Part shown: positions 5,056-7,107 of the stretch, piece after piece
Position numbering within the stretch: position 1 is the first letter of the stretch
Layout: the number at the start of each line of letters is the position of its first letter
NCBI GenBank assembly: GCA_937921835.1
Contig: CAKZVG010000721.1
Span: 1 to 7,107, forward strand
DNA: 7,107 nucleotides
Direction: 5' to 3'
Origin: an uncultured Bryobacteraceae bacterium
GTDB taxonomy: Bacteria > Acidobacteriota > Terriglobia > Bryobacterales > Bryobacteraceae
Notes under the pieces: model-generated
Seen by the model: only the letters and a program-made list of their open reading frames with translations
Told to the model about the DNA's origin: nothing
Database searches by the model: none
Position numbers and translations under genes: made by a program

Positions 5056-6337
5056 GTGAGGGGAGCGCCCGATTGTCCAACCGGCCGGTCAAGAACATGG
5101 CGTCCATCCGGTCCCGTCCTATGTAGCGGACGCGAAACAACAACTGGAGGGTTTGGCCGCGACCGATAGCGGAGGAGTCGAAGCACTGGTCGAGCGAAGC
5201 CAGAAAACCGGCATCGCTGAGCTTATCGATCATGAACGAAGACGTCCGCGCACGGCTTCCAAGAATGCTAAGCAGCATCTTCCCGGACGGCGTCGTCCGG
5301 CGGGTCAGTAGTGCGTAATCGGGCTCGGTTTCACTCACCTTCTGCACTTCGTTGCCGCCGCGCGGACGGTACAGCTCGGATTCGCCATCGCCTGGCTGGC
5401 GGTTTCGAATCCCCTCCCAGCCGCCGGCCTCGCGTTTGGCGAAATGGAAATCGAGGTCGCCGAGCGCCTCTCCCAGCCAGGGGATGCCGCGCGGGTGTCC
5501 GATCAGGATGGTGTTCTGCCGGCGTACGGTCTCATCGGTGATCTCGCGCCCGCCCACAATTCTGGCCTGAATGCCGGCCGCATGCAGGACCGCCAATAGC
5601 CGCACCGAGGCGTGCAAATCGCTGACGGTCACCCAGGGATCGCTGGCGGGCCAATAAACTCCGTCCCCAAAGAACGTCCCCGCCTGCGCGATCGACTCGG
5701 GCTCGTTCAGCCGGAAGTCCCGGAAATAGCCTCGCAGGCTGCGGACAAAGAGCGGCGTCGAAACGCCGATCAGGATCTCCTCGCCCGGCGTGGCGATCCC
5801 CTGCCAAACCGGATGCGCCAGCACTTTGGCTGGCGCGGCCTCTACGTTTCCGCGGGACGAGGTAAGCAGCATCGTACCCAGCGCCAGCACCGCCGCGCAA
5901 ACGCCGCCCACGGCGATTCCGGCGCGGAAGTCCCGGCTCTTCCACAGCAGTTGCCGCTCCGGCAGAGGGGTCTCCTCGGGCGCTGTCCGAAACGATAGCA
6001 GGTAGGGGTGGCTCGACAACACCAGACGGGCGCGGGCATCGCCTCCCGCCCGGGCGTAATACTCGCTGAGCTTCTGCCGGAGCCTGCGAGCCTGAACGCG
6101 AACGATGGTATCGATACGCGGATCGAAGTTCCGCCTGTTGAATACCTGCTCGCCGATGCTCTTCTCGCTTAACCTTTCCAGGTCGCCGTCTTCGCTTCGC
6201 TCTGCCAGGTAGATCAGGAGGCGGGAGAGTTGGCCACTGCGGCGAAAGACCGGACTTTTCACCAGCCGCCGGGCTTCTTCGCGCAAGGAGCCCGCCGTCT
6301 CGCAACCAGCCGGCCGGCAGTTGAGCACTTGCTCCAT
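5039..6337 (-). CDS. Membrane-anchored winged-helix transcriptional regulator
   Basis: A one-component regulator with a cytoplasmic DNA-binding part, one membrane helix and a large extracytoplasmic domain. From the ATG at 6337 it has 432 residues. The region around 21-116 has the pattern SPVFRRSGQLSRLLIYL, then IGEQVFNRRNFDPRIDTIVR (61-80) and VQARRLRQKLSEYY (81-94). I know this block from a winged-helix family abundant in Acidobacteria. Residues about 138-160 form the single hydrophobic helix, preceded by WKSRDFR (inside-positive). The remaining 270 residues look like a mixed alpha/beta sensor domain with PWVTVSDLHASVRLLAVLH (234-252) and NTILIGHPRG (275-284). I cannot name its ligand. An alternative TTG start at 6397 adds 20 residues. 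I prefer 6337 because a promoter-like element falls in between and the family block starts soon after. It converges on galK and diverges from the sulfatase gene, so either could be its target. Confidence 0.8.
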   Translation of the reverse strand: MEQVLNCRPAGCETAGSLREEARRLVKSPVFRRSGQLSRLLIYLAERSEDGDLERLSEKSIGEQVFNRRNFDPRIDTIVRVQARRLRQKLSEYYARAGGDARARLVLSSHPYLLSFRTAPEETPLPERQLLWKSRDFRAGIAVGGVCAAVLALGTMLLTSSRGNVEAAPAKVLAHPVWQGIATPGEEILIGVSTPLFVRSLRGYFRDFRLNEPESIAQAGTFFGDGVYWPASDPWVTVSDLHASVRLLAVLHAAGIQARIVGGREITDETVRRQNTILIGHPRGIPWLGEALGDLDFHFAKREAGGWEGIRNRQPGDGESELYRPRGGNEVQKVSETEPDYALLTRRTTPSGKMLLSILGSRARTSSFMIDKLSDAGFLASLDQCFDSSAIGRGQTLQLLFRVRYIGRDRMDAMFLTGRLDNRALPSRLASQ

Positions 6338-6480
6338 GGCCACCAATGCAAAAAGTATATCACTCCGGTTCTTATCCAGCAATCTTAATTGATTCAACAG
6401 CTTGCAATCCAGACGCTCACCTTCCGGTCACGTTAATTTCCTCGCCTGTCTCTGGGCGCCGTTAGCCCGGACGCCGTAGC
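6338..6480. other. Divergent regulator/sulfatase intergenic region
   Basis: 143 bases separate the two divergent starts. A locally AT-rich patch (about 6350-6395) carries the regulator promoter candidate and an imperfect dyad AATC-N6-GATT (about 6381-6394). I see no convincing sigma-70 promoter for the sulfatase, which would fit activator-dependent expression. Confidence 0.45.
6354..6382 (-). promoter_or_regulatory. Promoter candidate for the regulator gene
   Basis: TATACT (6359-6354) on the minus strand matches five of six -10 positions in a locally AT-rich patch. TTGCTG (6382-6377) is a weak -35 at exactly 17 bases spacing. Transcription would begin about 10 bases before the ATG at 6337, which argues against the upstream TTG at 6397 as the start codon. 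Confidence 0.35.
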
Positions 6481-7107
6481 ATGAAGCAAGCACGTATGTG
6501 GACCAGGCGAGAATTCTTGAGCGGCGCGGTGGCCGCCCTTCAGGCGAAGGGAGCACCACATTCCCGGCCAAACATTCTATGGATCACCTGCGAGGACACT
6601 TCGCCGGACCGGCTGGGATGCTATGGGAACCCGGTTGCCCGGACCCCCAATCTGGACCGCCTGGCCGCGGGCGGAATCCGCTTCGATCGGGCGTTTTCGA
6701 CTTCGGGCGTTTGCGCACCGACGCGCTCGAGCGTCATCACCGGCATGTATGCCACGACGCTCGGCAGCCACCACATGCGTTCGACGATTCAGCTTCCGGA
6801 CGGCGTCAAGTGTTTTACCGAGTACCTGCGCGAGGCAGGCTACTACTGCTCCAACAACGCGAAAACCGACTACAACTTCGAGACCCCTGAGGGGGCATGG
6901 GACGAGGTGAGCAACGATGCGCACTGGCGAGGGCGGCCCGCCGGAAAGCCGTTTTTCTCGGTCTTCAATTTCACTCAAACGCATGAGTTCCAGCCCCGGC
7001 TGGATGAAGCCGCTTACGCCGCGCGGACGCGGAGGCTGGGAAGAGCCGACCGCCAGAAGCCCGAGGCGCAGCGGATCCCCCCCTACTATCCCGACACGCG
7101 GCCGGTG
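6481..7107 (+). CDS. Type I sulfatase, Cys-type formylglycine enzyme, N-terminal part (runs off right edge)
   Basis: A sulfuric-ester hydrolase of the alkaline-phosphatase superfamily; 209 residues are visible and no stop is reached. The activation motif CAPTR (78-82) is the C-x-P-x-R signature in which Cys78 is converted to formylglycine, followed by SSVITGMY. RPNILWITCEDTSPDRLGCYG (29-49) holds the acidic metal ligands Glu38 and Asp39. TPNLDRLAAGGIRFDRAF (55-72) is a family-standard block. Lys128 in NNAKTDYNF and His168 in TQTHEF sit at sulfate-site positions. The N-terminus TRREFLSGAVAAL (8-20) resembles a twin-arginine export signal with a short hydrophobic part, so periplasmic action is likely but not certain. 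The start could also be the ATG at 6496; neither has a good Shine-Dalgarno. It is divergent from the regulator gene. The substrate is unknown; the nearby galactose genes suggest a sulfated galactan, by inference only. Confidence 0.9.
   Translation, partial: MKQARMWTRREFLSGAVAALQAKGAPHSRPNILWITCEDTSPDRLGCYGNPVARTPNLDRLAAGGIRFDRAFSTSGVCAPTRSSVITGMYATTLGSHHMRSTIQLPDGVKCFTEYLREAGYYCSNNAKTDYNFETPEGAWDEVSNDAHWRGRPAGKPFFSVFNFTQTHEFQPRLDEAAYAARTRRLGRADRQKPEAQRIPPYYPDTRPV

Noticed and set aside
3825..5186. Minus-strand frame of 453 codons opposite galK
   Set aside because: Composition is low-complexity and biased. The plus strand carries galactokinase with all its motifs, and the frame also cuts into the regulator gene.
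1..7107. CRISPR array, tRNA, rRNA or insertion sequence
   Set aside because: No regularly spaced repeats, tRNA-like cloverleaf, rRNA core sequence or transposase was seen on reading both strands.

Overview
The window is GC-rich bacterial chromosome. The gene families suggest an acidobacterium of the Solibacter/Bryobacter type. The main clue is the membrane-anchored winged-helix regulator at 5039-6337, a family I associate with that group. The solute:sodium symporter next to a Cys-type sulfatase also fits, but Planctomycetes and Verrucomicrobia carry these too. The taxonomic call is inference.

Left part (1-1655, minus strand). The window opens inside the 5' end of rimM (ribosome maturation factor), which runs off the left edge. 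Upstream of it, past a strong 11-bp hairpin, is a compact three-gene operon read right to left: a NifU/IscU-like protein, a DsrE-family protein overlapping it by four bases, and a 189-residue protein of unknown function 22 bases further on. The first two proteins share a Cys-Cys-Asp-X-Cys motif. The NifU-like protein has lost two of the three usual cluster-binding cysteines. A thiol, persulfide or metal-handling role is plausible but unproven, and this is the least familiar part of the window.

Middle (1656-2054). This is a roughly 400-base divergent intergenic region. It holds a good promoter candidate for the minus operon, with a dyad in its spacer, a weak candidate for the plus operon, and several short palindromes. 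I see no convincing gene in it.

Right-centre (2055-5024, plus strand). A sugar-uptake operon encodes an SSS-family sodium symporter, a small two-helix membrane protein, and galactokinase. The symporter probably imports galactose or a related sugar, and the kinase makes galactose 1-phosphate. The small membrane protein frame runs 100 bases into galK, probably because it lost its original stop codon. Symporter and kinase both start with TTG behind clear Shine-Dalgarno sequences.

Right end (5039-7107). A membrane-anchored winged-helix regulator converges on galK, with 14 bases between the two stop codons. Divergent from it is the 5' part of a sulfatase with an intact formylglycine motif and a twin-arginine-like N-terminus, cut off by the right edge. 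Together these genes could desulfate a sulfated galactan outside the cytoplasm, import the galactose and phosphorylate it. The individual enzyme calls are secure, but the link between them is inference.
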